Of a stretch of DNA of 64,000 bases, positions 51,729 to 61,715 are shown piece after piece (the stretch's first letter is position 1; each line of letters begins with the position of its first letter). Under the pieces are notes generated by a model, which ran no database searches, was not told where the DNA came from, and saw only the letters and a program-made list of their open reading frames with translations. This DNA is from Rs1 sp029027825 (GTDB lineage Bacteria; Pseudomonadota; Gammaproteobacteria; Pseudomonadales; Balneatricaceae): contig CP093399.1 of the NCBI GenBank assembly GCA_029027825.1, positions 806,001 through 870,000 of the forward strand. The letters run 5' to 3'. A program made the position numbers and the translations under genes.

Positions 51729-54700
51729 CTATCCGCTGGTTAAAATTTCTAGCAATCCCTCCACGGTATTAAACCTCTCTTCAGTTCCTGGCATCGGGAA
51801 GGTAAAGGTCAGCTGGCTGGCGCCGCTTAGTTTGTAACGATTAGGTTGCTTTTGCATTAAGCTGATTAAGGTCATCGGCTCAATCGGGGTGTCGGTAGAA
51901 AAATCGATTTTTCCATGGCTGACGCCGGCATCGATTTTGGTTATTTTTAAACGATCGGCACTGTGCTTTATTTGGGTGATCCGAAACAGATTTTTAGTGG
52001 CATCGGGTAGCAGTCCGAAGCGGTCAATCATTTCTATTTGTAGCTCTTTTAGTTCTGTGTCGTTAACACTACTAGAGATGCGTTTGTACATCACTAGGCG
52101 AATGTGCACATCGGGCAGGTAATCATCTGGAATGAGCGCCGGTAAATGCAAGTTTATCTCTGAACCGAACTGTAGTGGCTTGTCCAAATCAGGCGTTTTA
52201 CCTTCGCGGATCGCCTCGATGGCTTGCTCTAACATCTCCATATATAAGGTAAAGCCAATCCCTTGTATCTGGCCGCTTTGCTCTTCGCCTAATAGCTCGC
52301 CAGCGCCGCGTATTTCTAAATCGTGACTGGCCAAAGTAAAGCCGGCACCTAAGTCTGTCGCCTCGGCAATGGCCTCTAAACGCTTTTTGGCATCTTTGCT
52401 GATCGACTTAGGGTGGGGGGTTAATAAGTACGCATAAGCCTGATGATGAGAGCGCCCGACCCGGCCTCTCAGTTGGTGGAGCTGGGCTAAACCGAACTTG
52501 TCGGCCCGCTCAATAATAATGGTATTGGCGTTGGGAATGTCTATGCCGGTCTCAAGGATGGTGGTACACAACAGCACATTATAGCGCTTGTGATAAAAAT
52601 CTGACATCACTTGTTCCAGCTGACGTTCACGCATTTGTCCATGGCCGACCGCAATGCGTGCCTCGGGTACTAATTCGGCAATCTCACGGGCCATTTTGTC
52701 AATGGTTTTGACTTCGTTATGCAGTATATAAACTTGTCCACCGCGTAATAGCTCACGCAGGATTGCCTCTTTGATGATCTTGGGATCTGATTCGCGGACA
52801 AAGGTATTTACCGATAGGCGCTTTGCCGGTGGGGTCGCTATGATTGAAAGATCGCGCATCCCCGACATGGCCATGTTTAAGGTGCGCGGAATAGGCGTGG
52901 CGGTCATGGTTAATATATCCACCTCTGAGCGCATCGACTTTAAACGCTCTTTTTGCTGCACGCCAAAGCGATGCTCTTCATCAATAATCACCAGACCTAA
53001 CTGTTTGAATTTGACATCATTTTGGATTAGTTTGTGAGTGCCAATAATGATATCGACATTGCCGGCGGCTAAGTTTCCCAGTGTTACGCCTTGTTGTTTG
53101 GCGGTTCTAAAACGCGAAACTAGGTCGATAATTATCGCTGAATCGGCAAATCTATCGGTGAAATTCTCATAGTGTTGTTGCGCTAGTAAGGTCGTGGGCA
53201 CCAAAATAGCCACTTGTTTGCCCGATTGCACAGCCATAAATGCAGCGCGCATCGCGACTTCTGTTTTACCAAAACCGACATCTCCACAAATTAGTCGGTC
53301 CATCGGCTGAGCAGAAGTCATATCCCGAATAACCGCTGCAATCGCGGTGGCTTGGTCTGGGGTTTCTTCAAAGGGAAAATTCGCAGAAAACTGTTGATAC
53401 TCTTCAGCGGGGGAGGCAAAAGCGAAACCTTTACGAGCGGCGCGACGCGCGTAGATGCTGAGTAATTCGGCGGCGGTATCACGGATTTTTTCAGCGGCTT
53501 TGTGTCTGGCTTTGCTCCATTGTTCGGTGCCTAGACGATGCAGGGGGGCCAGCTCATCGCTGGTGCCGGTATAGCGGCTAATTAAATGTAAATTGGCAAC
53601 CGGAACGTATAAAGTCGCATCATTCGCATAAGAGAGTTTTACAAACTCGTTGCTTTGCTGATCGATGACGATCGTCTCTAAACCTAAGTAGCGACCGACA
53701 CCGTGATCAATATGTACCACGGGTGAGTGCATGTGTAGCTCGGTTAAATTGCGTACTACTAACTCAGACTGGCTCTTCTCTTTAGAGCGTCTGCGCTGTT
53801 GAAAAACTTGATGACCAAAGAGTTGGGATTCGCTGATAATTTGCCATTGATCAGTACTAAAACCGCGGCTTAAAGGGTATTGAGTGATGGAAAATTTTTC
53901 AGCACTGTGAGTAAAATGCTGCCAATTATCTAAGGTTTTTGGCGCGAGGTTGATTCTTTTTAACAGCTCCAACAAGGATTCACGCCGACCAGCAGACTCT
54001 GCACAAAACAAGAAACGGCACTGAGGGTAATCGGCGATATGTTGCGATAGTGCCGCCAATGGCGTGCTACTTTGGGCATCTACACTTAAAGAGGCTGGTA
54101 CAAAACAGTCTAAGTTACTGCGCCCAGCACCTTGTTCTTGCTCTGGGCTGTACTGTAGTTTGCGAAAGGGTTTGAGCGAGCGCATAAAATCATTGCTGTT
54201 CATAAACAGCGCGCTAGGGTCTAAAATTGGCCGCTCGATATCGTGACGTTGTTGCTCGTACCGACTGTACACATCCTGCCAAAAATCATGGGCTTTGGAT
54301 TCCAGTGCTCCCTCGCTGATAATCAGTGAGTCGGCCGGCAAATAGTCAAATAAAGTACTGGTTTGGGTAAAGAATAGCGGTAGATAATACTCGATTCCTG
54401 CTGGGGCGAATCCATTGCTAACGTCCTGATAGGTTGGACATTTTTTTGGGACAACATCGAAGCGTTCCCGCCATTGTCGCTTAAATAAAGCAATAGCTTC
54501 TGCGGTGAGCGGAAACTCCCGGGCGGGTAATAATCTTATTTGTTCAATCTGCTCGATAGAGCGTTGTGTGTCGGGATCGAAGGTCCGTAAACTGTCGATT
54601 TGCTCATCGAACAAATCAATCCTAAAGGGAAATTTACTGCCCATCGGATACAGGTCGATGATCGACCCGCGAAAGGCAAACTCACCGTGAGAGAAAACAT

Positions 54701-55166
54701 TATCTACGGCTCGATATCCTGCTTGAACTAGTTGTCTGCGTAGTTTATCGACGTCAATGGTTTGGCCGCGATGCATTAGCAAGGTATTAGCCGCTAAAAA
54801 TTGCTGGGGCACGATGCGGTGCATTAAAGTGCTGACCGGTACGATAATAATGCCCTGTTTGATTAACGGCAGCTGGTGCAAGGTGGTTAATCGACTGGAA
54901 ATGATATCTTGGTGGGGCGAAAAGTTATCGTAGGGGAGTGTTTCCCAATCGGGAAAAGGCAGTATTTCGAGTTGGTTTTCGGGGGCGAAAAAGCGAATCT
55001 CACTCTCGAGGATCAGCGCACTGTTGGTATCTTTGGCGATTACCAATGTGATACCCGGCTGCTCTTGCGCAGCTTGTGCGATGATCCAACCTGCAGCGGC
55101 ACCTGCTACACCACCTAGCCATTTAGTATCAGCATTTTTTGAAGGTAAATTGAAAGCGAGAGTCAT
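51729..55166 (-). CDS. mfd: Transcription-repair coupling factor Mfd
   Basis: Translocase that removes stalled RNA polymerase at lesions and recruits UvrA. The 1145 residues (E. coli 1148) show the UvrB-like N-terminal modules and the RNA-polymerase-interacting domain (HIDHGVGRYLGLETI). The RecG-like motor has Walker A ICGDVGFGKTEVA, DEEHRFG and TATPIPRTL, followed by motif VI HQLRGRVGRS. The C-terminal TRCF autoinhibitory domain follows. The ATG at 55166 is preceded by GAGGA. It is divergent from GAPDH, an arrangement also seen in pseudomonads. Confidence 0.97.
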   Translation of the reverse strand: MTLAFNLPSKNADTKWLGGVAGAAAGWIIAQAAQEQPGITLVIAKDTNSALILESEIRFFAPENQLEILPFPDWETLPYDNFSPHQDIISSRLTTLHQLPLIKQGIIIVPVSTLMHRIVPQQFLAANTLLMHRGQTIDVDKLRRQLVQAGYRAVDNVFSHGEFAFRGSIIDLYPMGSKFPFRIDLFDEQIDSLRTFDPDTQRSIEQIEQIRLLPAREFPLTAEAIALFKRQWRERFDVVPKKCPTYQDVSNGFAPAGIEYYLPLFFTQTSTLFDYLPADSLIISEGALESKAHDFWQDVYSRYEQQRHDIERPILDPSALFMNSNDFMRSLKPFRKLQYSPEQEQGAGRSNLDCFVPASLSVDAQSSTPLAALSQHIADYPQCRFLFCAESAGRRESLLELLKRINLAPKTLDNWQHFTHSAEKFSITQYPLSRGFSTDQWQIISESQLFGHQVFQQRRRSKEKSQSELVVRNLTELHMHSPVVHIDHGVGRYLGLETIVIDQQSNEFVKLSYANDATLYVPVANLHLISRYTGTSDELAPLHRLGTEQWSKARHKAAEKIRDTAAELLSIYARRAARKGFAFASPAEEYQQFSANFPFEETPDQATAIAAVIRDMTSAQPMDRLICGDVGFGKTEVAMRAAFMAVQSGKQVAILVPTTLLAQQHYENFTDRFADSAIIIDLVSRFRTAKQQGVTLGNLAAGNVDIIIGTHKLIQNDVKFKQLGLVIIDEEHRFGVQQKERLKSMRSEVDILTMTATPIPRTLNMAMSGMRDLSIIATPPAKRLSVNTFVRESDPKIIKEAILRELLRGGQVYILHNEVKTIDKMAREIAELVPEARIAVGHGQMRERQLEQVMSDFYHKRYNVLLCTTILETGIDIPNANTIIIERADKFGLAQLHQLRGRVGRSHHQAYAYLLTPHPKSISKDAKKRLEAIAEATDLGAGFTLASHDLEIRGAGELLGEEQSGQIQGIGFTLYMEMLEQAIEAIREGKTPDLDKPLQFGSEINLHLPALIPDDYLPDVHIRLVMYKRISSSVNDTELKELQIEMIDRFGLLPDATKNLFRITQIKHSADRLKITKIDAGVSHGKIDFSTDTPIEPMTLISLMQKQPNRYKLSGASQLTFTFPMPGTEERFNTVEGLLEILTSG

Positions 55167-55399
55167 CTAGAGTAATCCTCAAAGATAAAAAATTGTGAAA
55201 ATGGTCGCTATTTTATGTCAGATCGATACATAAAATCAGTAGTTTAGTTATTAAATTTAAAATTAACCTAAAGTGCTAGTGTTTTGGTTTGCTCACAGCG
55301 CCAGAAATAGGGATAATGCGCGCGTAAATTAAATTTACCAATTTACCCAGTTTAACTAATTATGCCTAATCAACTACACCAAAAACATTGGAGAGTATT

Positions 55400-56836
55400 G
55401 TGAGTCGAGAGCAAGTTTTTTCAGCATGGAAACAACGCGAAGCGCTAACCGAAAAAATGGTTCCTTTAATTGGGGTTTTATTCCGTGATAAAAATGTTGA
55501 GACTTCGGTTTTTGGTCGTCTACTGGTAAAACGATCGGTCATTGATATTTTGAAAGCGCATCGTTTCGGTCGCCAAATTGAAGAGACTGAATTAACCGTA
55601 GATGATACCTATCCGGTATTAAAAGCATTGTCTGAATTAGGGATTAAAAATGTCCATGTAGACATTGGTAAGTTAGCGGTGAATTATCGTCAGCAAACCG
55701 AGTACTCAGATCTTGCTGCCTATCTTAAAAATGAACTTGCGGCAGGGGAAACTGAAGTCGCCGATCAAGCTACCGATGTAGTGTTGTACGGTTTCGGTCG
55801 TATTGGTCGCCTCCTAGCTCGCCTGCTGCTTGAGCAGACTGGCGGCGGCAGCGGTATGCGTCTCAGCGCTATTGTAGTACGTAAAGGAAAAGCTGAATTC
55901 GATCTTGAAAAGCGCGCTAGTTTACTGCGTCGCGACTCAGTGCACGGTGCCTTCAAAGGTAACATTGTGGTTGATTATGAAAACCATGCGTTGATTGCCA
56001 ATGGCAATATGATCAAAGTTATATTCGCCTCAAGTCCTGAAGAAGTTGATTACACCAAACACGGTATCAACAACGCATTGATTATTGACAATACTGGCAT
56101 GTGGCGCGATAAAGCAGGGTTGAGTATCCATTTGAAATGCCCGGGAGCTAAGAAGGTATTACTGACAGCCCCAGGTAAAGGCATTAAAAACATTGTTATG
56201 GGCGTTAACCAAAGTGACGTGCTGGATGAAGACAGCATTATCTCAGCGGCCTCTTGTACCACCAATGCGATCACCCCTGTCCTCAAGGCGATGTGCGATG
56301 AGTACGGTATTGAAAATGGTCACGTTGAAACAATTCACTCCTTCACTAACGACCAAAACTTAATTGATAACTACCATAAAGGTGATCGTCGAGGACGTGC
56401 AGCTACGCTCAATATGGTTATTACCGAAACGGGTGCGGCCAAAGCAGTCTCAAAAGCACTGCCTGAAATGGAAGGTAAGTTAACCGGTAACTCGATACGG
56501 GTTCCGACGCCTAACGTCTCAATAGCCATTCTAAATTTGAATTTAAAGAAAGAGACCAATAAAGAAGAATTGAACGAATTCTTACGCAATGCGGCTCAAC
56601 ATTCAAATCTACAAAAGCAAATTGGTTATAGCATTTCGCCGGAAGCGGTTTCAACTGATTTTGTTGGTTCTCGCTCTGCGGGTACTGTCGACGCGCTGGC
56701 AACGATTGCCGAGGGCGGTAAGAGCTGCGTCGTCTACATCTGGTATGACAATGAGTTCGGTTACAGCTGCCAAGTGATGCGTTTAGCTAAGCAAATGACT
56801 AAGCACACACTGGCGACCTTTCCGCAAGAAGCTTAA
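55400..56836 (+). CDS. gap: Glyceraldehyde-3-phosphate dehydrogenase, long form
   Basis: Phosphorylating GAPDH of the long type common in Pseudomonas and relatives (about 480 residues). An extra N-terminal region of about 125 residues precedes the Rossmann motif VVLYGFGRIGRLLARLLL. The catalytic Cys286 is in SAASCTTNAITP, and GSRSAGTVDALAT with the C-terminal WYDNEFGYSCQVMRL also fit. I choose GTG at 55400 because GGAGAG (55390-55395) is its ribosome site and overlaps the alternative TTG at 55388. The position next to mfd is conserved. Its direction (glycolytic or gluconeogenic) is not determinable. Confidence 0.94.
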   Translation: MSREQVFSAWKQREALTEKMVPLIGVLFRDKNVETSVFGRLLVKRSVIDILKAHRFGRQIEETELTVDDTYPVLKALSELGIKNVHVDIGKLAVNYRQQTEYSDLAAYLKNELAAGETEVADQATDVVLYGFGRIGRLLARLLLEQTGGGSGMRLSAIVVRKGKAEFDLEKRASLLRRDSVHGAFKGNIVVDYENHALIANGNMIKVIFASSPEEVDYTKHGINNALIIDNTGMWRDKAGLSIHLKCPGAKKVLLTAPGKGIKNIVMGVNQSDVLDEDSIISAASCTTNAITPVLKAMCDEYGIENGHVETIHSFTNDQNLIDNYHKGDRRGRAATLNMVITETGAAKAVSKALPEMEGKLTGNSIRVPTPNVSIAILNLNLKKETNKEELNEFLRNAAQHSNLQKQIGYSISPEAVSTDFVGSRSAGTVDALATIAEGGKSCVVYIWYDNEFGYSCQVMRLAKQMTKHTLATFPQEA

Positions 56837-56883
56837 TCTCGATTGGTAATTTGAGAGTTCTTTTAAGGTCTCTCATCTGAAAA

Positions 56884-56912
56884 ATACCGCTTTTTAAAAG
56901 CGGTATATTTTT
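56884..56912 (+). terminator. Rho-independent terminator after gap
   Basis: ATACCGCTTTT pairs with AAAAGCGGTAT (56896-56906), followed by ATTTTT. The reverse strand also carries A/T runs, so it may act for the convergent YciI gene too. Confidence 0.88.
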
Positions 56913-56917
56913 GTGAA

Positions 56918-57229
56918 TTATTGGTGCAGAGGCTCCTTAAACAGCAGCGTTGATAAATCCAATTGTCGACTCGCTTTAGTGGCATGAAACTCGGTGATCT
57001 CATAACTGGCAACGTCTGCTGCATAAAAGGGATCTTCTTCAATAATTTGCTGACATTGTTTGGCCCCCTGGCAATTGGCTATAATCACTCCGCCGGTTCG
57101 CGGCTCTTTTCTGCCTGACATAAGAAAAATATGCAGAGCATAATACTTGTTTAAATAGAGGATGTGCGGTTCGATTAATGGCTCTATTTCAGAAATTGGT
57201 TTGGTGTAAGTTATAGAAATAACAAACAT
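56918..57229 (-). CDS. YciI-family protein
   Basis: A 103-residue protein of the YciI-like dimeric alpha/beta fold. It begins FVISITYTKPI and has HILYLNKYYALHIFLMSGRKEPRTGGVIIA, the characteristic block. A specific reaction is not established for most members. The frame is open to 57304, but the ATG at 57229 follows AAGGAGAA and gives the standard N-terminus. It is downstream of an EamA transporter on the same strand and converges with gap. Confidence 0.88.
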   Translation of the reverse strand: MFVISITYTKPISEIEPLIEPHILYLNKYYALHIFLMSGRKEPRTGGVIIANCQGAKQCQQIIEEDPFYAADVASYEITEFHATKASRQLDLSTLLFKEPLHQ

Positions 57230-57326
57230 AATTGTATTCTCCTTTTTAATCCTTAGATTCAATAGGTCAGCCCAAGTCGCACACGTCTGTCTCTCTCTCT
57301 GCACGCTCGCAAAAAATGCAAACTAG

Positions 57327-57374
57327 TTTAGTCTTTTAGTCTTTTAGTCTTTTAGTCTTTTAGTCTTTTAGTGT
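57327..57374. repeat. Octanucleotide tandem repeat (TTTAGTCT, five copies plus one degenerate)
   Basis: Five perfect copies at 57327-57366 and an imperfect sixth. The array overlaps the 3' end and stop codon (57352-57354) of the EamA transporter gene on the minus strand. Confidence 0.9.
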
Positions 57375-58296
57375 TTTTACTGAATAAGCGAATTATTAAT
57401 TTACCGAAGTTCTGAATGATGGCAACCCCGATAAAAATGAAGGCGACGCCGATTAAATCAGTGCTGTCTAGAGTTTCATCTAAAAGAATCACACCGACAG
57501 CGATGCCGACCACCGGGATCAGAAAAGTGTTTAGGGATGTGTTGCTAGGTCCCGCTCGCTGCAGAAGTCGAAATAGTATTATGTAGGCTAATGCCGTGGA
57601 AAAAAGGCCGAGGATTGAGACGGAAAACCAGACATTGGTGCTGTAATCAAAGCTGGGCCAGCCATCTATACTAATACTGACTATAGACATGGCGATCGCC
57701 GCCCAAAATAAGGTGTAAGCTGTCGATACTGATTTGTCAATTTTACCGGGGATGAATTTTTGATAGTAAATACCGCTACAGCTGTAAAAAAGGCAGGCGC
57801 CGATGATGGCCAATTGGCCTACATTGCTCGGGTTAAAAGCACTTAGTTGACCGATGCCCATCACAAAAATCATCCCGAGCATGCCGATTGATAAACCAAT
57901 CGCTTTACGAGTGGTCATGGTTTCGCGACCGCCAATAAAAACATGTGCCAGTAACGCTGTGAAAAAAGGGACCGTTGCATTAAAGATAGCGCCAATGCTG
58001 GTGGCTACGTATTGTTGGCCCCAGGTATACAGGCAAAAGGGGATAGCGCAGCCAATTAAACCGCCGATAGAGAGCAAAAAATGCTCCTTGAAGGATAGCT
58101 TAAGTGATTTTTTACTGATTATGCACCACAGATACAAAGCGCTAAAAGCAATCCACAAACGGATAAATACTAAGCTAAAAGGTGGGATTTCGGTCAGTGA
58201 GTTTTTGATATTGATAAAGGAAAATCCCCACAGCAAAGAGAGCGATAACAACATTATCCATTCAGTTCTACCCATCGAGTAAGCGTTAGTTTGCAT
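57352..58296 (-). CDS. EamA-family (DMT) transporter
   Basis: Inner-membrane drug/metabolite transporter with two EamA repeats and about ten membrane helices over 314 residues. Typical parts are LSLLWGFSFINIKNSLTEIPPFSLVFIRL and, in the second half, NTSLNTFLIPVVGIAVGVILLDE. It probably exports a small metabolite; the substrate is unknown. The C-terminal basic tail and stop lie within the octamer array. The second EamA protein at 61716 is only distantly similar. Confidence 0.87.
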   Translation of the reverse strand: MQTNAYSMGRTEWIMLLSLSLLWGFSFINIKNSLTEIPPFSLVFIRLWIAFSALYLWCIISKKSLKLSFKEHFLLSIGGLIGCAIPFCLYTWGQQYVATSIGAIFNATVPFFTALLAHVFIGGRETMTTRKAIGLSIGMLGMIFVMGIGQLSAFNPSNVGQLAIIGACLFYSCSGIYYQKFIPGKIDKSVSTAYTLFWAAIAMSIVSISIDGWPSFDYSTNVWFSVSILGLFSTALAYIILFRLLQRAGPSNTSLNTFLIPVVGIAVGVILLDETLDSTDLIGVAFIFIGVAIIQNFGKLIIRLFSKNTKRLKD

Positions 58297-58351
58297 CTGG
58301 CATAAGCCTCAGGTTGTCGATTGTTGGATTCATTTAGTTAGCCGATTCAGC

Positions 58352-59293
58352 TTAGAACTTACCTATTTCTTGGTTTAGCCAAGCTGTAATTAAGTAACTG
58401 GATATCGAGTCGGCACTGCTCATTTTATATTGAGTTTTAAGATCGCTTTCCCTGGCCGAAAAAAGCGCCAGCTGCTCTCTGGAAAACCATTGAGCATCTT
58501 GTAGGTCGTCTTTACTGATATCTATCTCAGTAGTGACGGCGGTGGCGGTAAAACCAAGCATAATCGAAGCGGGAAAAGGCCAGGGCTGTGAGGCGATGTA
58601 ACTAGGTTGGGTTACTTGGATACCGCTCTCTTCCGCCACTTCGCGAATCACCGCTTGCTCTAAGCTTTCACCCGGGTCGACAAAACCTGCCAGGGTAGAG
58701 TAAACCCCCTGTGGCCAGCTTTCTTGACGCCCTAGCAGGCAGCGGGCAACGCCGTGCTCATCGACACGTTCGACGAGCATGATTACCGCAGGATCAGTGC
58801 GCGGGAAGGTCATATTGCGACACTCACTGTGCGTGCAGCGTCTGGCATGTCCCGCTTCAAGTAATTGGTTCAGCGCTCCGCACTTGCCGCAGTACAGGTG
58901 GGTTTTATGCCAGTGTACTAACGCTTTGGCTAGCGCAAGTACTCCGGCATCTTCTCGATTGAGAATAGCGCCGATGTTCCTGAGAGATTGCCACTGGCCG
59001 ATTTTATCAATTGACTGTTGATCATGGCGGTTAATTTTATTGCAGTCGAGGGCGAACAGCGATCGGTGGTTATCTATACCTAAAAATATGCAGCTATTGA
59101 TACTGATGTTTGGCAGCTGCGCTAGCGTAAGGTACACAGGCGTCAAAGGTTCAGTATTTGTGAGTAGATTTTCTCCTGCCTTCACCAGGCAAAAGCGGGC
59201 ATTTTCAGCCTTGAACTGCTGGTTTAACCAATGCTTGTTCTTGCGTTGATTGGTGCATCTATCTAACGGCATTGCAGTGTACATTAACGACAT
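58352..59293 (-). CDS. nudC: NAD+ diphosphatase / RNA decapping hydrolase NudC
   Basis: Nudix enzyme that splits NAD(H) and removes the NAD cap from bacterial RNA 5' ends. Zinc ligands are Cys135, Cys138, Cys153 and Cys158. The Nudix box GFVDPGESLEQAVIREVAEESGI spans 203-225, and the NADH-specific signature SQPWPFPAS follows shortly after. At 313 residues it is longer than E. coli NudC (257) because of a longer N-terminal domain. It is probably co-transcribed with neither neighbour; the gap to the EamA gene is 55 bp. Confidence 0.94.
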   Translation of the reverse strand: MSLMYTAMPLDRCTNQRKNKHWLNQQFKAENARFCLVKAGENLLTNTEPLTPVYLTLAQLPNISINSCIFLGIDNHRSLFALDCNKINRHDQQSIDKIGQWQSLRNIGAILNREDAGVLALAKALVHWHKTHLYCGKCGALNQLLEAGHARRCTHSECRNMTFPRTDPAVIMLVERVDEHGVARCLLGRQESWPQGVYSTLAGFVDPGESLEQAVIREVAEESGIQVTQPSYIASQPWPFPASIMLGFTATAVTTEIDISKDDLQDAQWFSREQLALFSARESDLKTQYKMSSADSISSYLITAWLNQEIGKF

Positions 59294-59313
59294 TTCAGCC
59301 CTCCTATCTTAAA

Positions 59314-59350
59314 CCTGAATCAGTGGCTTGCATGCAGTGCTTAGCAGCAG
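59314..59350. repeat. Family A repeat, left end only (A9)
   Basis: CCTGAATCAGTGGCTTGC then ATGCAGTGC. No right arm is found before the short CACTATG repeat. Confidence 0.5.
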
Positions 59351-59399
59351 CTGTTGATCCTATAATGAAGATTGATCCTACAACGAATTGAAAAATAGC

Positions 59400-59422
59400 C
59401 ACTATGCACTATGCACTATGCA
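59400..59422. repeat. Three-copy heptamer CACTATG
   Basis: Three tandem CACTATG units and a partial fourth, overlapping the 3' end of the HxlR gene, whose last codons (IAPCA) read through it. Confidence 0.8.
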
Positions 59423-59808
59423 CAAGGGGCTATGCATGGGTGTATTGATTGATCGGATTCAAGTTCAAGTAAATTAGTGTTTGGATAAACAGCCAGCGCC
59501 CACTGCTTGGACCACTCGCCAAGTGGGCAAATTATCTTAAACAAACTTAGACCTTGCTCAGTGAGCATATAGCCCTGATCTTGGCTCGCAATTAACTGCA
59601 GTGCCTTGAGCTCTTTAAGTCGAGTGTTGAGCAAGGTTGGTGAGATTTTCTCACAGCGTTGCTGCAGCTCGCGGAAGGTAGCGGGGCCCTGGCTCAAATG
59701 CCAGATTATGCCGAGTGCCCACGTTCTTCCCAGTAAGTCTAACAGCGCCATAATTGGCTTGCCGGTTTTGGAGCCTCGCACGGGCTTGCCAGGTAAAGGT
59801 ATCGACAT
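59416..59808 (-). CDS. HxlR-family transcriptional regulator
   Basis: A winged-helix regulator of 130 residues. The MarR/HxlR-type core is visible as LLDLLGRTWALGIIWHLSQGPATFRELQQRCEKISPTLLNTRLKELKALQLI. The wing follows (YMLTEQGLSLFKII), and a short tail carries a C-terminal Cys. Members often respond to thiols, aldehydes or quinones through a cysteine, but the usual N-terminal Cys is absent here. It is divergent from fumarase (329-bp gap), and its target is not evident. Confidence 0.87.
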   Translation of the reverse strand: MSIPLPGKPVRGSKTGKPIMALLDLLGRTWALGIIWHLSQGPATFRELQQRCEKISPTLLNTRLKELKALQLIASQDQGYMLTEQGLSLFKIICPLGEWSKQWALAVYPNTNLLELESDQSIHPCIAPCA

Positions 59809-60137
59809 CTTAAGTCTCTATTTTTAAAAAGCTAAGCGTACTCCGCTACAGTTTTAGTAGCAAGTGGTTAGTGATAGTTTATTGCTGTCAAGTCTCTTCA
59901 AGGCTCTCAGTTTCATCAATAGCACCTCGAGAGATGTATCAACAGTGCATTTGTTCAAGAATTGTTAAGTATTCTGTCGCTGAATACGACAAATAGCCAA
60001 GATCTAATTTAAGGTAATGCTGTATACTTTAATCAGTTTACTTTGAAAGCCAAATCGTATGATAGCGATAACCATGTTGATCAGTACTTTGAGCAGGTAG
60101 TGGTCAACAGACAAGAATTTGTTTTGGAGCCCTATAT
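59809..60137. other. Region between the HxlR gene and fumarase
   Basis: 329 bp shared by divergent genes, AT-rich, without a coding frame or family A-D repeat. The fumarase ribosome site is weak (TTTTGGAGCCC before the ATG). Confidence 0.4.
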
Positions 60138-61643
60138 ATGTCTGTGATTCGTCAAGATGATCTTATCAGCAGTGTTGCTGATGCCCTACAGTTTATTTCC
60201 TATTATCACCCTCTAGATTTCATCAAATCTTTGCATGAGGCCTACCAAAAAGAGCAAAACCCTGCAGCGCGTGATGCAATGGCACAAATGCTCATAAACT
60301 CGCGGATGTGTGCCCAGGGAAAGCGGCCGATTTGCCAAGACACCGGCATAGTCACAGTATTTGTTAAAGTTGGTATGAACGTGACTTGGGACGCGCAAAT
60401 GTCGGTCACGGATATGATCAACCAAGGGGTTCGTCAGGCCTACCTGCATCCTGACAATGTATTGCGAGCTTCGATCTTGGCTGATCCCGCCGGTAAACGC
60501 ACCAATACCAAAGACAATACCCCCGCGGTGATCCACTATGAAATAGTTGAAGGGGATACCGTTGATATTCAAATTGCAGCCAAAGGTGGCGGCTCGGAAA
60601 ACAAATCCAAAATGGTGATGTTAAACCCATCGGATAGTATTGTTGATTGGGTGGTTAAAACCATCCCGACTATGGGAGCGGGTTGGTGTCCACCTGGCAT
60701 GTTGGGTATAGGTATTGGCGGTACCGCGGAAAAAGCGGCAGTGATGGCCAAAGAGTCATTAATGGGTGCTATAGATATCCATGAATTACGTGAGCGCGGT
60801 CCGCAAAATCGCACTGAAGAACTGCGTTTAGAAATTATGGATGCGGTCAATAAATTGGGAATAGGTGCTCAAGGATTAGGCGGTTTGACCACTATTTTAG
60901 ATGTAAAAATTATGGATTATCCCACCCATGCAGCTTCCTTGCCAGTGTGCATGATTCCTAACTGCGCAGCGACTCGCCACACCCATTTTGTGTTAGATGG
61001 CAGTGGTCCGGCGGTGTTGGAAACGCCGAAACTGGAAGATTGGCCAGAGGTAAGTTTTGAAATAGGGGAGAGTACCCGTCGAGTTAATCTCGATGAAATA
61101 ACCCCGGAGGCGGTGAAAGATTGGCAGGTAGGTGAAACCGTTCTACTCAACGGTAAAATGCTTACTGGTCGAGATGCCGCACACAAGCGAATGATTGAAA
61201 TGTTAGACCGTGGCGAAGAGCTGCCGGTCGATCTAAAAGGACGTTTTATCTACTACGTTGGGCCGGTCGATCCGGTTGCAGGAGAAGTGGTGGGGCCTGC
61301 GGGGCCAACTACGGCTACCCGTATGGATAAATTCACTCGACAAATTTTAGAGAGTACAGGTTTGCTGGGAATGATTGGCAAGTCAGAGCGCGGACCCACT
61401 GCAATTGCGGCGATTAAAGATAACCAAGCGGTGTATTTGATGGCGGTCGGTGGCGCTGCGTACTTGGTCTCTAAAGCGATCATTGGCGCCAAAGTATTGG
61501 CATTTGAGGAGATGGGTATGGAAGCCATTTATGAATTTGAAGTCAAAGACATGCCAGTGACTGTCGCGGTAGATACTCGCGGTGAATCTGTGCATAACAC
61601 CGGACCTAAAATTTGGAAAAAGATTATTGCCGAACAAGCTTGA
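60138..61643 (+). CDS. fumA: Fumarate hydratase, class I (Fe-S)
   Basis: Oxygen-sensitive 4Fe-4S fumarase converting fumarate to malate. The N-terminal domain carries cluster cysteines in KRPICQDTG and CMIPNCAATRH. GSENKSKMVML and GIGIGGTAEKAAVMAKESL are typical. The C-terminal beta domain has the block DPVAGEVVGPAGPTTATRMD. The 501 residues fit the single-chain E. coli FumA/B type. A terminator follows the gene. Confidence 0.95.
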   Translation: MSVIRQDDLISSVADALQFISYYHPLDFIKSLHEAYQKEQNPAARDAMAQMLINSRMCAQGKRPICQDTGIVTVFVKVGMNVTWDAQMSVTDMINQGVRQAYLHPDNVLRASILADPAGKRTNTKDNTPAVIHYEIVEGDTVDIQIAAKGGGSENKSKMVMLNPSDSIVDWVVKTIPTMGAGWCPPGMLGIGIGGTAEKAAVMAKESLMGAIDIHELRERGPQNRTEELRLEIMDAVNKLGIGAQGLGGLTTILDVKIMDYPTHAASLPVCMIPNCAATRHTHFVLDGSGPAVLETPKLEDWPEVSFEIGESTRRVNLDEITPEAVKDWQVGETVLLNGKMLTGRDAAHKRMIEMLDRGEELPVDLKGRFIYYVGPVDPVAGEVVGPAGPTTATRMDKFTRQILESTGLLGMIGKSERGPTAIAAIKDNQAVYLMAVGGAAYLVSKAIIGAKVLAFEEMGMEAIYEFEVKDMPVTVAVDTRGESVHNTGPKIWKKIIAEQA

Positions 61644-61662
61644 TCGCTGAATTTGATCTCAT

Positions 61663-61687
61663 AAAAGGGGCTTAGGTCCCTTTTTTT
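61663..61687 (+). terminator. Rho-independent terminator after fumarase
   Basis: AAAAGGG (61663-61669) pairs with CCCTTTT (61678-61684) across an 8-base loop, within a run of seven T residues. Confidence 0.85.
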
Positions 61688-61715
61688 GTTTTTGTTATTG
61701 CTTTAAGGAAACGAA

